Assembly: GCF_936931525.1 (NCBI RefSeq)
Contig: NZ_CAKZII010000158.1
Span: forward strand, 1 to 34,536
Origin: an uncultured Aurantimicrobium sp.
Lineage (GTDB): Bacteria; Actinomycetota; Actinomycetes; Actinomycetales; Microbacteriaceae
Direction: 5' to 3'
Length of the DNA: 34,536 nt
In this document: positions 9,440-18,734 of the stretch, piece by piece
Numbering within the stretch: position 1 is the first letter of the stretch
How the letters are laid out: each line of letters begins with the position of its first letter
Made by a program: the position numbers and the translations under genes
Notes under the pieces: model-generated
Told to the model about the DNA's origin: nothing
Databases searched by the model: none
What the model saw: only the letters and a program-made list of their open reading frames with translations

Positions 9440-10842
9440 GCGTATGCCTCCCCTAGTCGATCTCCCAGGAACCGGAGCTTCGCCGAGTTCGACGATTTCA
9501 CCAGAACAATATCTCCTGCGCGAAGCAGGCTCGATAGGTAATCGTAAGCCTCATCAGGGGTCGAGTAGAACTTCGACTCACCGTCCCACGAACCCTCGTT
9601 GATGGCGGAAATGTGAAGTCGTCGGGCTCCATCGCCCACGACGACGAGTTGGTCAATTCCCAGACGAACAATGAGCAGTGCCAAGCGGTCCTGTTCTTCA
9701 CCGGCATATTCGCCCAGTTCAGCCATTTCACCGAGCACAGCGATGGTGCGATTGTCTGGGCCTGCAACCTGACGCAGGGTCTTCAATGCGGCAGCCATCG
9801 AGTCCGGGCTGGCGTTATAGGCATCATTGATGACGGTGACGCCATTGCCACCCATCAATTCCATGCGCCAGTGTTCGGCGCGTGTAACGGACTGCAGGGA
9901 GGACACGATGAGGTCAAGGTCAAACCCCAGTTCCAGTGCGACTGCAGTAGCTGCCGCCGCGTTCATCGCGTGGTGCTCTCCTAGGACTTTAAAGCTGACA
10001 TGGGTTTGCCCCACTGGCGTGTGCAGATCAAACTCTGTGCCAGTGATGCTCGAGGAAATATCCGAAACACGAACGTCGGCAGAAGGATTGTGGCCGAACG
10101 TGATGACCCTGCCCGGAGCTGCGGATTCCATCGACATCACCCGAGGATCATCCGCATTGAGAATGGTGACACCCTGGTCCCCGAGAGCTTCTACGAGCTC
10201 TCGTTTGGACTCCACAGTGACCTCAACGCCGCCAAACTCTCCGGCATGGGCAAGACCGACCATCAACACCACTGCAATGTCTGGCTGAACCATGTCAGTC
10301 AGACGCGTGATGTGACCTTTCCCGCTGGCCCCTAATTCCAGAACGAGATAGCGGGTTTCTTCAGAGACCTTCAGCATCGTGATGGGTGCGCCCACCTCAT
10401 TGTTGAAAGAGTCACGAGGATAAACAGTTGGCCCAACTTGTTCACACATCGTGGCAACAAGGTTTTTGGTGGTGGTCTTCCCGTTCGAGCCGGTGATCCC
10501 CACCACGGTGAGGTTCCCTCCCGCACGAACACGGGCAACGACTTCAGTTGCTAATGCCCCCATGGCAACAACGGTGTCGGCAACAACTATCTGTGGAACA
10601 TCCGTGACCACCTCATGGTCCACGATGACCACTGCAGCCCCGTTCTCCACTGCGGCAGGAACAAACAAGTGACCATCGGTGACCTCGCCAGGTTTCGCCA
10701 CAAAAATGTCGCCGGGTGTGATCAAGCGCGAGTCGGTGTCGGTCAACCCAGACACAACAGTGTCTGCAGTCGCTCCAGAACTACCCAGAACGAGTGTTCC
10801 GGACATGGTTGCCGCGATGTCTGCCAGCGTCATCGAAATCAT
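9436..10842 (-). CDS. murF: UDP-MurNAc-tripeptide--D-alanyl-D-alanine ligase MurF
   Basis: Cytoplasmic Mur ligase that attaches the D-Ala-D-Ala dipeptide, completing the UDP-MurNAc-pentapeptide used by MraY. The product is 468 residues. The N-terminal domain has the MurE/MurF-type segment [17 protein letters not shown], the ATP loop [13 protein letters not shown] starts near 115, and [15 protein letters not shown] in the C-terminal part is MurF-specific. ATG 10842 overlaps the murE stop as ATGA and has a GGAGAG SD; a second in-frame ATG lies 9 nt downstream at 10833. No D-Ala-D-Ala ligase gene lies in this cluster. Confidence 0.97.
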   Translation of the reverse strand: MISMTLADIAATMSGTLVLGSSGATADTVVSGLTDTDSRLITPGDIFVAKPGEVTDGHLFVPAAVENGAAVVIVDHEVVTDVPQIVVADTVVAMGALATEVVARVRAGGNLTVVGITGSNGKTTTKNLVATMCEQVGPTVYPRDSFNNEVGAPITMLKVSEETRYLVLELGASGKGHITRLTDMVQPDIAVVLMVGLAHAGEFGGVEVTVESKRELVEALGDQGVTILNADDPRVMSMESAAPGRVITFGHNPSADVRVSDISSSITGTEFDLHTPVGQTHVSFKVLGEHHAMNAAAATAVALELGFDLDLIVSSLQSVTRAEHWRMELMGGNGVTVINDAYNASPDSMAAALKTLRQVAGPDNRTIAVLGEMAELGEYAGEEQDRLALLIVRLGIDQLVVVGDGARRLHISAINEGSWDGESKFYSTPDEAYDYLSSLLRAGDIVLVKSSNSAKLRFLGDRLGEAYA

Positions 10843-12410
10843 GATGTCTCTCCTTGAGGTGTGTAGCCCGCCTCGGAGAGAGCAGCTGTAATTTCTTCGC
10901 GGAAGTTGAAGGGAATAGTTCCACCGGAAACTTCACGTTCGGTTTCATGGCCAGGGCCTGCATAGACGATGGCGTCCCCCGCCCCCGCTTGGGCAATTGC
11001 TCGAGCTATTGCAGTGCGAACATCACCTTCTTCAATCACTGTGGCAGAAGAACGTGCAGCCGCAGCGCCCTCCAACAAAGCAGCACGAATGGCAGCAGGA
11101 TCTTCTGTGCGGGGATGGTAATCCGTAATCACCACAACGTCTGCGCCCTCAGCGGCAATCTTTCCCATGGCATGACGCTTGGTAGTGTCTCGATCCCCAT
11201 CAGCACCAAAGAGGAACACAACCTTTCCAGGTGTGACCTCTCGCACAGCTGTCAGCAGACTAGAAAAAGCATCAGGTGTGTGACCGTAATCGAGGTAGAA
11301 AACGGGGCCGGAATCTCCAGAAACGATCTCTGTACGACCAGGAACGACGACATCAATTACCCCAGCACTTCCGAGTGCATGGGCAATGTGTTCAAGATCG
11401 AAACCGGATTCCACCAGCATGACTATTGCCAAAGCCGCGTTGGATGCCATGAAACTACCCAACAATGGCACCGAAGCAGTGAGCTCTCGACTATCAGGTC
11501 CTGTCAGGACAAAGGAGGTTGCTCTCTGTGACTGTGCTGTCACGGTCATTTTCCACTGAGCAGTTGCCCACCCAACTGAACCTGGAATGGTTGCCACCGT
11601 CGTAACCGGGATATGGGTTTCCTCAGCCAGGCGAACACCCCATTCGTCATCGACAGTGATGACTCCCCTGCTTGCCACATCAGAGCTGAAGAGCTCTGCT
11701 TTTGCCGCGAAATAGTCTTCAAAGGAGGCGTAATCATCAAGGTGATCGTGACTCAGGTTGGTGAAACCCACCACGTCAAAGTGAATGCCGTCCACGCGAT
11801 GACGACTCATCGCTTGAGCAGAGACTTCTAGGCACACAGCTCGAACAGAAGATTCCAGCATTCGAGCAAGTAGTGCATGTACTTCTGTGGATTCTGGGGT
11901 GGTCAGACCGCTGACCATAGCTACATCCCCGATACGACGTTCTGCTGTGGAACTCAGGCCACTCTTGAGCCCTAATTGGCTCAGCAGTGCCGAAAGGATA
12001 TAAACAACCGAGGTCTTCCCGTTTGTCCCGGTCACGCCAAAGACCGTGGCATCAACTTCTTGGGTGCGATAGATCCACGACGCAATGTGGCCAAGAGACT
12101 GGCGAACCTGTGGCACAACCACAACAGGAATGCCGCAACCCTGAGCGATCTCGGCGCCTTCAGAGTCCGTGACAATTGCAATAGCACCTGCCTCGACAGC
12201 AGCAGAAACAAAGCGTGCACCATGCACCTTGGCGCCAGGCATTCCCACAAAAATGTCACCGGGGCGAACATCTTTGGTGGTGAGAGTGATACCGGTGACT
12301 TCGATATCTTCGAGTGAATCTTCTGATGAAAGACCTAATTCGGTGACCAGTCCTGCCAGCGCTCGTGGCTGAGGATGCTCAGGCCTTAACGACCCCACAA
12401 AAGCACCCAC
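10839..12410 (-). CDS. murE: UDP-MurNAc-L-Ala-D-Glu ligase MurE (third-residue ligase, specificity uncertain)
   Basis: Cytoplasmic Mur ligase that adds the third stem-peptide residue to UDP-MurNAc-L-Ala-D-Glu. The product is 523 residues. The ATP loop GVTGTNGKTS is at 125-134, the presumed carbamylated lysine is K237 (YFAAKAELF), and the C-terminal domain has GADGDRDTTKRHAMG. The motif that in meso-diaminopimelate enzymes reads DNPR is YHPR here (431-434), and the usual GKGHE is GPGHE. The added residue may therefore not be meso-DAP. Microbacteriaceae commonly have group B peptidoglycan with other residues at position 3 (known); applying this to the present enzyme is inference. The GTG start at 12410 has AAGGTGG upstream. 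The gene follows ftsI after 45 bp. Confidence 0.95.
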   Translation of the reverse strand: MGAFVGSLRPEHPQPRALAGLVTELGLSSEDSLEDIEVTGITLTTKDVRPGDIFVGMPGAKVHGARFVSAAVEAGAIAIVTDSEGAEIAQGCGIPVVVVPQVRQSLGHIASWIYRTQEVDATVFGVTGTNGKTSVVYILSALLSQLGLKSGLSSTAERRIGDVAMVSGLTTPESTEVHALLARMLESSVRAVCLEVSAQAMSRHRVDGIHFDVVGFTNLSHDHLDDYASFEDYFAAKAELFSSDVASRGVITVDDEWGVRLAEETHIPVTTVATIPGSVGWATAQWKMTVTAQSQRATSFVLTGPDSRELTASVPLLGSFMASNAALAIVMLVESGFDLEHIAHALGSAGVIDVVVPGRTEIVSGDSGPVFYLDYGHTPDAFSSLLTAVREVTPGKVVFLFGADGDRDTTKRHAMGKIAAEGADVVVITDYHPRTEDPAAIRAALLEGAAAARSSATVIEEGDVRTAIARAIAQAGAGDAIVYAGPGHETEREVSGGTIPFNFREEITAALSEAGYTPQGETS

Positions 12411-12455
12411 GCGAGCACCACCTTTCCTTGCCTCAAGTCTACGTCTGGGGAGAGC

Positions 12456-14225
12456 TTAGAAGCGGATTGGGAAGTCCGGTGCTTCACCCTGAGATGGCTT
12501 GATGCGGTAACGCTTGATGACCTGTTGTTCAATAGCTTTGAATACTGGAGGACAGACCATTGAGGTGAACGTAATCTTGGGCTCAGCAATCACGACAGTG
12601 ATGATGTATTGCGGGTCATCGGCTGGGATCATGCCCATGTTGGAAACAACATATTCTGCCTTATAGCCACCAGCACCATCGGGCTGCTGTGCAGTACCGG
12701 TCTTCATCGCTACGCGATAACCGGGGACAGATACTTCCTTGGTAATCCAGCCCTTTGTTACAAAGTTTTCCATCATGCCGATGACCGTTTTCGCGGATTC
12801 AGGCTTGATGACTTGAGTAGTTTCAGGAACGTCGGGCTTGACCACGGTTCCGTCTGGCATGGTGCAGCTCTCTACCAAAGTGGCGGGGATGAGCTTTCCA
12901 TTGTTTGCGATGGCTTGATAGGCGCTCGACATCTGGATGGCAGTCGTGGCAACACCCTGGCCAAAGGTGACGGTGTAGTGAGTCTGGTTATCCCAGGCAT
13001 CAGAGGATGCCAAGATACCTGCAGATTCTGCTGGGTAACCTGAGGCTGAAACGGAGGACAGACCAAACTTCAGCATGTAGTCATAACGTTGATCTGGGGC
13101 CAACGTGTCACCGAGCTGAGACATTCCCACGTTGGAGGACTGTTCTAAGACACCAGTCAAGGTCAGAGGCAACGTGCCGTGCATCACAGCATCGGTCACT
13201 TCTGCGCCATTGGGGAATTTCATGTAATAGGGATCCCAGACCTGAGTTTCTGGGGTAGCCAAACCGGTATCGATCAACATCGATGCCGTGATGGGCTTCA
13301 TGGTCGATCCAGGCTCATACGGACTCATGAACGCGCGAGAACCACGATTAGCATCAGCGGTGGCATCCACATTGTTGGGGTCCAGCGTGGGGTAATCAGC
13401 AACAGCGAGTAGTTTGCCTGTCTTTGCTTCTTGGACGACTGCGATACCCCACTCGGCCGAGTACTTGTCTACCTGCTTGGCCAGCGACTGCTGCACAAAC
13501 CACTGCAAATCCGAATCAATGGTGAGCTTGAGTGTGCCACCATTTTGGCTCTTCACACTCGTCACGGTGCTGCCAGGAATACGAACACCATCAGCTCCAC
13601 GCTGATACATCTCTTCGCCATTCACGCCAGCAACACAGCTATCCCAGCCAGTCTCTAGACCTGCCTGTGCAGAACCGTCAGCACCTACAAAGCCGAGAAG
13701 GTTTCCGGCCACAGCTCCATTGGGATACGTGCGGCCTGGAGCCTGTTCATAGAAGAGCCACGGGATTTCGAGAGCGTTGAGAGCGCGGAAAGTATCCACG
13801 TCAACGGCCTTCTTGATGTAGGCAAAATCGGACTTGGGGTTCTCAGCAAGTGCATCAGCAATGATCTTGAGAATCTCTTCAGGCTTCTGCCCGGTTAGTG
13901 TTCCAATTTCGATGGCAGCTTGCTGAGGGGTGATGGTGACCTCTGAACGGTCAGTTTGACGCAAGAAATCTTTCGCGTTTTTGGGAGAAACGGTGACGTT
14001 GTAGCGCATCACACTATCGGCGAGGACGGTGCCGTTTCTATCTGTGATCTGCCCACGCTTGGAATAGACCGTGGTCGGAATTGAGCGCTTATCAACCGAT
14101 TGCTGGGTCAGCGCTGCTGCTTGAATAACTTGAATATCAACCAGCCGAATAACAAAAACGGCAACCAAGAAAACCACAAACGCCAGCACAAGAGTTGCGC
14201 GGAATTTGACCGGATTGGTTCTCAC
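12456..14225 (-). CDS. ftsI: Septal class B penicillin-binding protein (FtsI/PBP3)
   Basis: Membrane-anchored D,D-transpeptidase that cross-links new septal peptidoglycan and works with FtsW. The product is 589 residues: an N-terminal anchor helix (about 9-29), a PBP dimerisation domain beginning near RGQITDRNGTVLA (57-69), and the transpeptidase domain. The active-site triads are complete: STMK with nucleophile S307 and K310, SSN at 363-365, and KTGT at 508-511. No C-terminal PASTA repeats are present. The GTG start at 14225 has an AAGGA SD about 7 nt upstream. A 50-bp gap separates it from the upstream FtsL-like gene. Confidence 0.97.
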   Translation of the reverse strand: MRTNPVKFRATLVLAFVVFLVAVFVIRLVDIQVIQAAALTQQSVDKRSIPTTVYSKRGQITDRNGTVLADSVMRYNVTVSPKNAKDFLRQTDRSEVTITPQQAAIEIGTLTGQKPEEILKIIADALAENPKSDFAYIKKAVDVDTFRALNALEIPWLFYEQAPGRTYPNGAVAGNLLGFVGADGSAQAGLETGWDSCVAGVNGEEMYQRGADGVRIPGSTVTSVKSQNGGTLKLTIDSDLQWFVQQSLAKQVDKYSAEWGIAVVQEAKTGKLLAVADYPTLDPNNVDATADANRGSRAFMSPYEPGSTMKPITASMLIDTGLATPETQVWDPYYMKFPNGAEVTDAVMHGTLPLTLTGVLEQSSNVGMSQLGDTLAPDQRYDYMLKFGLSSVSASGYPAESAGILASSDAWDNQTHYTVTFGQGVATTAIQMSSAYQAIANNGKLIPATLVESCTMPDGTVVKPDVPETTQVIKPESAKTVIGMMENFVTKGWITKEVSVPGYRVAMKTGTAQQPDGAGGYKAEYVVSNMGMIPADDPQYIITVVIAEPKITFTSMVCPPVFKAIEQQVIKRYRIKPSQGEAPDFPIRF

Positions 14226-14275
14226 ACACGTTCCTTAAACACTGCTGGGATTTTCTTGCTGTTTCCAGCTCTCGC

Positions 14276-15016
14276 CTAGCGAGTTGCGACGCCAGGAAGG
14301 CCGTTTGTCAAAGCTACCGGCCCAGCTGGAACGACTGCGGCAGGCGCGCTGTCTGTGACCGGAGCGGTCTTTGCTGCTTCAGCAGCAGCTTTCTTTGCAG
14401 CTGCGGCTTTAGCTTCTGATTCCTTCTGAGTGACCAGCGTCACACCTGTCAGAAGAGAGTTGGGAACAGCTCCCTCAGCTCCAGCGATCAAGCCGGAGGT
14501 TGCAGAAGCTGGTTCTGGGGTTCCCAGAACAGCACCGTCTGAAAGACGAAGATAAACCGGAGTGCTGTTGTTGACCATTCCCAAAGCCTCGGCATTAGCT
14601 GCCAAGTTCTGTGGTGAAGACAAACGATCCAGATCCTGGTTCATGGTCTGGTAACTGCGTCCAAGTTCCTTGTTTGACTGCTGCATGGCAGCAATTTCAT
14701 AGGCGCCAGAAGCAACAGCAACAGACAGAAGAAGATTTGAAATGATGATGCCAAAGATCACACCGACGGTGATGATTGCGTAGAACACGCGGGGACGTGC
14801 TTTGCGCTGAGCGCGAGTAGCAACAACCTGAATCGAAGGGCGCCACGCTGTTGCCTTGTTCAGCGAGGTGCGTGCCTTGAGGGCGAGATTGCCCTGAATG
14901 GTGGGAGCTGATCCTCGCTGAGGTGCAGCTGTTGCAGAGGTACGAGCAGAAGGCTTCGTTGCCATCTGTGGTCGAACCTGGGGGCGAGAGATACGCGATG
15001 CGTTCAGAGTGCTCAT
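14276..15016 (-). CDS. FtsL-like bitopic divisome protein
   Basis: The position between rsmH and ftsI is that of ftsL. The 246-residue product has a basic, Ser/Ala/Arg-rich cytoplasmic tail (about 1-76), one transmembrane helix (about 77-103), a short coiled-coil-prone segment [19 protein letters not shown] and then EALGMV, resembling the usual FtsL/DivIC end of the zipper. A low-complexity Ala/Lys/Pro-rich C-terminus follows. I infer an FtsL role, bridging FtsQ and the FtsW-FtsI synthase, from topology and synteny; sequence similarity in this family is always weak. ATG 15016 overlaps the rsmH stop as ATGA and has a strong AAGGAGG SD. Confidence 0.8.
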   Translation of the reverse strand: MSTLNASRISRPQVRPQMATKPSARTSATAAPQRGSAPTIQGNLALKARTSLNKATAWRPSIQVVATRAQRKARPRVFYAIITVGVIFGIIISNLLLSVAVASGAYEIAAMQQSNKELGRSYQTMNQDLDRLSSPQNLAANAEALGMVNNSTPVYLRLSDGAVLGTPEPASATSGLIAGAEGAVPNSLLTGVTLVTQKESEAKAAAAKKAAAEAAKTAPVTDSAPAAVVPAGPVALTNGLPGVATR

Positions 15017-15966
15017 GCAGCCTCCTTGATTCGTTCGGCTGCGCGCAGTCGAACGGGTGTTGCACGAGGGTTACGTGCCTTTTCTTCGTCACTAGCCAGT
15101 TCTGCGCCACGGACGAGAAGTTTGAGTTCGGGCTTGAATTGTTCGAGCTCGACGGGAAGCCCCACAGGAGCAGACGACGCAGCACCGGTCTGCAAGAAGC
15201 CTTTGACGATGCGGTCTTCGAGGGACTGGTAGGACATGACCACGATGCGGCCACCCAGAGCGAGCTTGCCCAATGCTGCAGGAATAGCTGTTTCGAGAAC
15301 TGAAAGCTCTTGGTTCACTTCGATACGAAGTGCCTGGAAGACGCGCTTTGCGGGGTGACCAGAGTGTGACAGTGCTGCTGGTGTTGCCACAGTCAGAATG
15401 TGAACCAGCTGGCCGGAGCGGGTGATGGGCTCAAGTTCACGATTGGTGACAATTGCCTTGGCATAGCGAGCTGAAAGCTTTTCATCTCCATATTTGTGGA
15501 AGATGTTGCGCAGTTCGTGTTCGCTGTAGGTCGCAATAACGTCAGCTGCGGTGATGCCCTCGGTCTGGTTCATACGCATATCCAGCGGTGCATCCTGCGA
15601 GTAAGCAAAACCACGCTCTGCACGATCTAGCTGAAGAGAGGAAACACCGAGGTCAAACAAAATGCCGTCGACCGATGCAATTCCCAATCCATCTAGTGCT
15701 TCTGCAATTCCGTCGTAGACGGTGTGCACGAGGTGTACGCGGTCCCCGAAGCGAGCGAGACGCTCACCAGCGATAGCCAAGGCGTCGGTATCGCGATCGA
15801 GACCAACCAGAGTGAGTTCGGGGAAACGTGTAAGGAACGCTTCTGAGTGGCCACCCATGCCAAGAGTTGCATCTACGAGAACTGCACCTGGCTTCTCTAG
15901 CGCTGGAGCAAGAAGCTCGACACAGCGTTCCAGAAGTACGGGGGTGTGAATGTCGTTGAGTGTCAT
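15013..15966 (-). CDS. rsmH: 16S rRNA (cytosine(1402)-N4)-methyltransferase RsmH (MraW)
   Basis: SAM-dependent enzyme that methylates N4 of C1402 in 16S rRNA, at the ribosomal P site; it is the standard second gene of dcw clusters. The product is 317 residues. [13 protein letters not shown] at the N-terminus, the SAM-binding segment [32 protein letters not shown] and [17 protein letters not shown] are diagnostic. ATG 15966 lies 102 bp after the mraZ stop, a long gap for this operon, and it lacks an obvious SD. Nothing else of note is visible in that gap. Confidence 0.98.
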   Translation of the reverse strand: MTLNDIHTPVLLERCVELLAPALEKPGAVLVDATLGMGGHSEAFLTRFPELTLVGLDRDTDALAIAGERLARFGDRVHLVHTVYDGIAEALDGLGIASVDGILFDLGVSSLQLDRAERGFAYSQDAPLDMRMNQTEGITAADVIATYSEHELRNIFHKYGDEKLSARYAKAIVTNRELEPITRSGQLVHILTVATPAALSHSGHPAKRVFQALRIEVNQELSVLETAIPAALGKLALGGRIVVMSYQSLEDRIVKGFLQTGAASSAPVGLPVELEQFKPELKLLVRGAELASDEEKARNPRATPVRLRAAERIKEAA

Positions 15967-16068
15967 ATTGAATCTGGATTCGGCCTCAGATCCTGATCCC
16001 CATCCAGGTCAACCTGCTTCCGGGGAAGTGGAGTCAGGGTGCACAGGCTGGGAGTCAGAACCTCAGGA

Positions 16069-16500
16069 CTAGAAGAGTCCAGGAATCACCTCCTCCGTGG
16101 TGTTGGAGAAGGCTTCTTCGTTGGCAGCGAGGTAGGTGTTCCAGGCCTCGGTGTCCCAAATCTCTACGCGGTTACCCGCACCGATAACGGTGAGATCGCG
16201 ATCCAAACCTGCGTACTGGCGCAGGTTCACCGGAAGAGTGATGCGGTTTTGGCTGTCGGGGGTTTCTGAGCTTGCCCCGGACAGGAATACGCGCAAGAAG
16301 TCACGTGCCGACTTGCTCGTGACGGGTGCTTGACGGATTTTCTCGTGGAGGTCGTTGAACTCCGCAGCACTGAAAACGTAAAGGCAGTTCTCTTGACCAC
16401 GGGTGACCACGATGCCTTCGGCCAGTTCATTGCGGAATTTCGCAGGCAGGATGACGCGTCCCTTGTCATCGAGCTTGGGTGAGTGAGTTCCTAAGAACAT
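16069..16500 (-). CDS. mraZ: Transcriptional regulator MraZ
   Basis: Ring-forming DNA-binding protein of the SpoVT/AbrB fold that, where studied, binds repeated boxes in its own promoter and controls the dcw operon. The product is 143 residues, the family norm. Two swapped-hairpin repeats are seen: [15 protein letters not shown] near residue 8 and [13 protein letters not shown] in the second half. I chose ATG 16500 rather than the in-frame GTG at 16509 because the GTG is part of the SD itself (AAAGGGGGTGA), which is well spaced from the ATG. It leads the dcw operon, preceded by candidate MraZ boxes at 16541-16586. Confidence 0.96.
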   Translation of the reverse strand: MFLGTHSPKLDDKGRVILPAKFRNELAEGIVVTRGQENCLYVFSAAEFNDLHEKIRQAPVTSKSARDFLRVFLSGASSETPDSQNRITLPVNLRQYAGLDRDLTVIGAGNRVEIWDTEAWNTYLAANEEAFSNTTEEVIPGLF

Positions 16501-16540
16501 CTGCGTCACCCCCTTTCACAACCGGCCTTGTTGGTGATAT

Positions 16541-16586
16541 CTCCACTTTACTCCACTTCCCGCCACAAGTGTTAAAAATTACCCAC
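16541..16586 (-). promoter_or_regulatory. Candidate MraZ operator: four phased GTGGNN boxes
   Basis: Read on the minus strand the mraZ leader contains GTGGGT (16586-16581), GTGGCG (16566-16561), GTGGAG (16556-16551) and GTGGAG (16546-16541). All four starts fall on a 10-bp lattice, with one position (16571-16576) skipped. Tandem GTGG- or TGGG-containing boxes spaced by one helical turn are the known type of MraZ site, and the array lies 41 bp upstream of the mraZ ATG. A weak promoter, TCGACA (16607-16602), 18 bp, GGTAAT (16583-16578), would place the first box on the -10 and the other three just downstream of transcription start, fitting autorepression (inference). Confidence 0.75.
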
Positions 16587-16687
16587 ATTTTTGGCACGGC
16601 GTGTCGAGTTATCCGCTAATTTACAGGGTTTAAGTAGGTGGAGGGAAATGGAGCAATGGGGATTAACCTGGATCGGTTTGGGCGCAC

Positions 16688-16712
16688 AAAAAAACCGCCC
16701 CGAAAGGCGGTT
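16688..16712 (-). terminator. Rho-independent terminator after the DUF3040 gene
   Basis: On the minus strand AACCGCC (16712-16706) pairs with GGCGGTT (16699-16693) around a 6-nt loop, and the transcript continues into a run of seven U (16694-16688, the last two stem bases included). This is a canonical intrinsic terminator. It ends the transcript of the gene at 16732-17088 before the mraZ promoter region, insulating the dcw operon from upstream readthrough. Confidence 0.88.
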
Positions 16713-16731
16713 AGTTGGAGGTGATGTTTAG

Positions 16732-17088
16732 CTAGAGACGGCCACCATCGCGCTCATCCCAGCGCTGTTCCATGCGTTGCATGAACGAGCTGCCGGTGGA
16801 GCGGGTTTTCTTCTGGCTAGGAGTAGCGGGAGCACCTGGCTTTGCTGCAACCAGAACACCAACAAACATGAGAGCAAAGCCTGCAATGCCGATGGCAATC
16901 ATCTGTGTCATGACCCCAGCTAAGAGGCCGCCTAAACCGGCGAGCGCAAGAATGACACCCAACACGATGGCACGGTAGTTGGGGCGAGGCATACCCACGA
17001 ATGCAGTCGAGGTGACATCTGCATCGTTTCCATAGAGGTTACGTTCCATCTCATCGAGAAGACGCTGCTCGTGCTCTGACAGTGGCAT
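16732..17088 (-). CDS. DUF3040 small membrane protein
   Basis: A 118-residue protein of the actinobacterial DUF3040 family; its biochemical function is not established. The N-terminus MPLSEHEQRLLDEMERNL is the family signature. Two hydrophobic helices follow (about 40-59 and 62-82), then a polar basic tail ending in ERDGGRL. ATG 17088 is chosen because of the AGAAGGGA SD and because the family signature begins there; the frame stays open upstream to 17241 but that part overlaps the divergent gene. Members are commonly found beside mraZ in actinobacteria, so a link with division or the envelope is plausible but unproven. A TACACT -10-like element lies at 17139-17134. Confidence 0.88.
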   Translation of the reverse strand: MPLSEHEQRLLDEMERNLYGNDADVTSTAFVGMPRPNYRAIVLGVILALAGLGGLLAGVMTQMIAIGIAGFALMFVGVLVAAKPGAPATPSQKKTRSTGSSFMQRMEQRWDERDGGRL

Positions 17089-17155
17089 GTGCTTCCCTTC
17101 TGGATATTGATGGCGTGTAGTGCTCGAAGTCTTAGTGTACCTGCGCTGGCCTAGA

Positions 17156-17161
17156 TAGGCT
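17156..17161 (+). promoter_or_regulatory. Candidate -10 element for a leaderless polyprenyl synthase mRNA
   Basis: TAGGCT ends 6 nt before the ATG at 17168, which would put transcription start at the A of the start codon. No SD is present. No convincing -35 hexamer is seen at 16-19 bp. Confidence 0.55.
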
Positions 17162-17167
17162 AGGCGC

Positions 17168-18247
17168 ATGCGTGACCAAGACACATGGGTTGAACGAGTA
17201 AACACTCGTCTGGACCAGTTCATCACTGACCATGAATCCATTGTGCGTGAGGTTTCCCCCGATTTGGAACCCTTCCTGCAGTTTTCACGGGAGTTTCTCA
17301 GCGGTGGAAAACGTTTTCGTGCTCGCTGTGCACTCCTGGGTTATGGAACTCAGCATGAAAACACTCCCGACCACGTCATCGACGTAGCGAGTGCACTTGA
17401 GATCTTCCACGCCGCCGCCCTGGTCCATGACGACATCATGGATAAATCAGACACCCGCCGCGGAGCGCCCTCAGCTCACCGTCGCTTTGAGAAGCTGCAC
17501 CGCGAATCAGGCTGGGCGGGCACGAGCGAAGACTTCGGCACCTCTTCAGCCCTACTTTTCGGTGATCTTCTTCTTGCCTTCAGCGATGAGCTGTTCTCGA
17601 CCGGTATCGCGGCAGAGACCAACCGGCCTGCAGTTCGTGCCTCACGTATTGAATTCGACCGCATGCGCATTGATGTCACTGCCGGTCAGTATCTCGACAT
17701 TGTGGAAGAACGTGCGTGGCCTGTCATAGACAAGCTCGATGCACTCACCCGTGCACAGCGCGTTGTTGTCTACAAGTCGGCAAAGTATTCCATCGAGGCT
17801 CCCCTGGTTATTGGCGCTGCTCTCGGCGGTGCAACTCCGGAACAACTGGAGTCACTGCGAGCCATCGGTCTACCACTGGGTATTGCTTTCCAACTTCGTG
17901 ATGACTTGTTGGGTGTTTTTGGTGACCCCGCGGTCACGGGCAAGCCTGCGGGTGATGACTTGCGCGAAGGAAAGCGCACGGTTCTCATTGCTCTGGCTCA
18001 ACAAGAACTCCCAGCCACTGCCATTCGCTTGATGGATGAACTGCTTGGTGACTCGAGCCTCGATGATGCTCAGATTGGCATGTTGCAGGCAACCCTGACC
18101 AATACCGGTGCTGTTGACAAGCTCGAGCAGGTTATTGAAGAACAAGTAGTTCTTGCACAACGAGCAATAGCATCAGCAGGTTTCAGCGATCTCGCCACTC
18201 ACGGCCTGACGCAGCTTGCTGCGTTGGTTTCCCAGCGCGCTTCGTAA
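17168..18247 (+). CDS. Polyprenyl diphosphate synthase (IdsA-type isoprenyl transferase)
   Basis: Trans-prenyltransferase that condenses isopentenyl diphosphate onto an allylic diphosphate. The product is 359 residues, all-helical family. GGKRFRA (46-52) is the substrate-binding segment, the first Asp-rich motif is DDIMD (88-92) and the second DDLLG (245-249), followed by GDDLREGKRT. Small residues (A83, A84) just before the first motif fit a product of C20 or longer, but chain length cannot be read reliably. In Mycobacterium tuberculosis the neighbouring idsA2 occupies the same position relative to Rv2175c and pknL. Start ATG 17168, probably leaderless; divergent from the DUF3040 gene across 79 bp, convergent with the next gene across 8 bp. 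Confidence 0.92.
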   Translation: MRDQDTWVERVNTRLDQFITDHESIVREVSPDLEPFLQFSREFLSGGKRFRARCALLGYGTQHENTPDHVIDVASALEIFHAAALVHDDIMDKSDTRRGAPSAHRRFEKLHRESGWAGTSEDFGTSSALLFGDLLLAFSDELFSTGIAAETNRPAVRASRIEFDRMRIDVTAGQYLDIVEERAWPVIDKLDALTRAQRVVVYKSAKYSIEAPLVIGAALGGATPEQLESLRAIGLPLGIAFQLRDDLLGVFGDPAVTGKPAGDDLREGKRTVLIALAQQELPATAIRLMDELLGDSSLDDAQIGMLQATLTNTGAVDKLEQVIEEQVVLAQRAIASAGFSDLATHGLTQLAALVSQRAS

Positions 18248-18255
18248 TAGCAGTT

Positions 18256-18600
18256 CTAGAGAAGTGCCTGCGCGATGCGTCGCACTTCTGCTTTGCGGCC
18301 TGCTTTGAGTGCGTCAACCGGCGACACGGTCAGGCTTTCTTCTTCAGTGATCAGCCACTGAACCAGCTCATCACCGTCAAAGCCGACGTCTCGCAATAAC
18401 ACGATGGTTCCCTGCAGCGCTGGCAGTGGTTCGCCATCATGGATGAAATCGGCGGGAACTTTGAGTACGCCATCAACACGAGTTGCTGCGAGAACGTTGT
18501 CTTCGATGAGTCGACGTACTTGGCTCTGATTGAGTCCGAGGACCTCCATCAGGTCTGGAATCGTCAGCCACTGGGTCTGGGGTGTTTTTGCGTTAGCCAC
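18256..18600 (-). CDS. Rv2175c-family DNA-binding protein
   Basis: A 114-residue protein resembling M. tuberculosis Rv2175c, a winged-helix DNA-binding protein that is phosphorylated by the kinase PknL encoded next to it. The N-terminal segment WLTIPDLMEVLGLNQSQVRRLIED looks like a helix-turn-helix, followed by a short wing (VDGVLKVPADFI). The C-terminal half (GTIVLLRDVGFDGDELVQWL) matches the family's second domain. The start is GTG 18600, with GAGGG directly abutting it, which is too close to serve as a normal SD. Target DNA and function are unknown. Neighbouring kinase and prenyl synthase genes reproduce the mycobacterial arrangement. Confidence 0.85.
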   Translation of the reverse strand: MANAKTPQTQWLTIPDLMEVLGLNQSQVRRLIEDNVLAATRVDGVLKVPADFIHDGEPLPALQGTIVLLRDVGFDGDELVQWLITEEESLTVSPVDALKAGRKAEVRRIAQALL

Positions 18601-18734
18601 CCCTCAAGCGTGCCACAGGTAGCTCAGTGGCGCGAACACGTGGCTAATCTGCGACACGCCGAATTCACTACACGTTAACCTTCAAGCTGAGGTAGAGACT
18701 GAGCCAATCTTTTAATGGGGAGAGGAGTGTGCAG

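Noticed and set aside
10854-11531. Plus-strand open frame of 225 codons inside murE
   Set aside because: Antisense shadow; composition (Cys, Asn, Ser, Arg rich) is unlike a real protein and no start signal exists.
16501-16509. GTG at 16509 as mraZ start, three codons earlier
   Set aside because: This GTG is part of the SD sequence that serves the ATG at 16500, and MraZ proteins begin MF(L/M)G.
17089-17241. Upstream extension of the DUF3040 frame
   Set aside because: It would overlap the divergent prenyl synthase gene. The family signature MPLSEHE and a good SD sit at 17088.
18261-18288. Inverted repeat GAAGTGC-14-GCACTTC at the prenyl synthase/Rv2175c-like junction
   Set aside because: It lies within coding sequence of the Rv2175c-like gene and lacks a U-tract. 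It might aid termination of the plus-strand transcript but cannot be supported.
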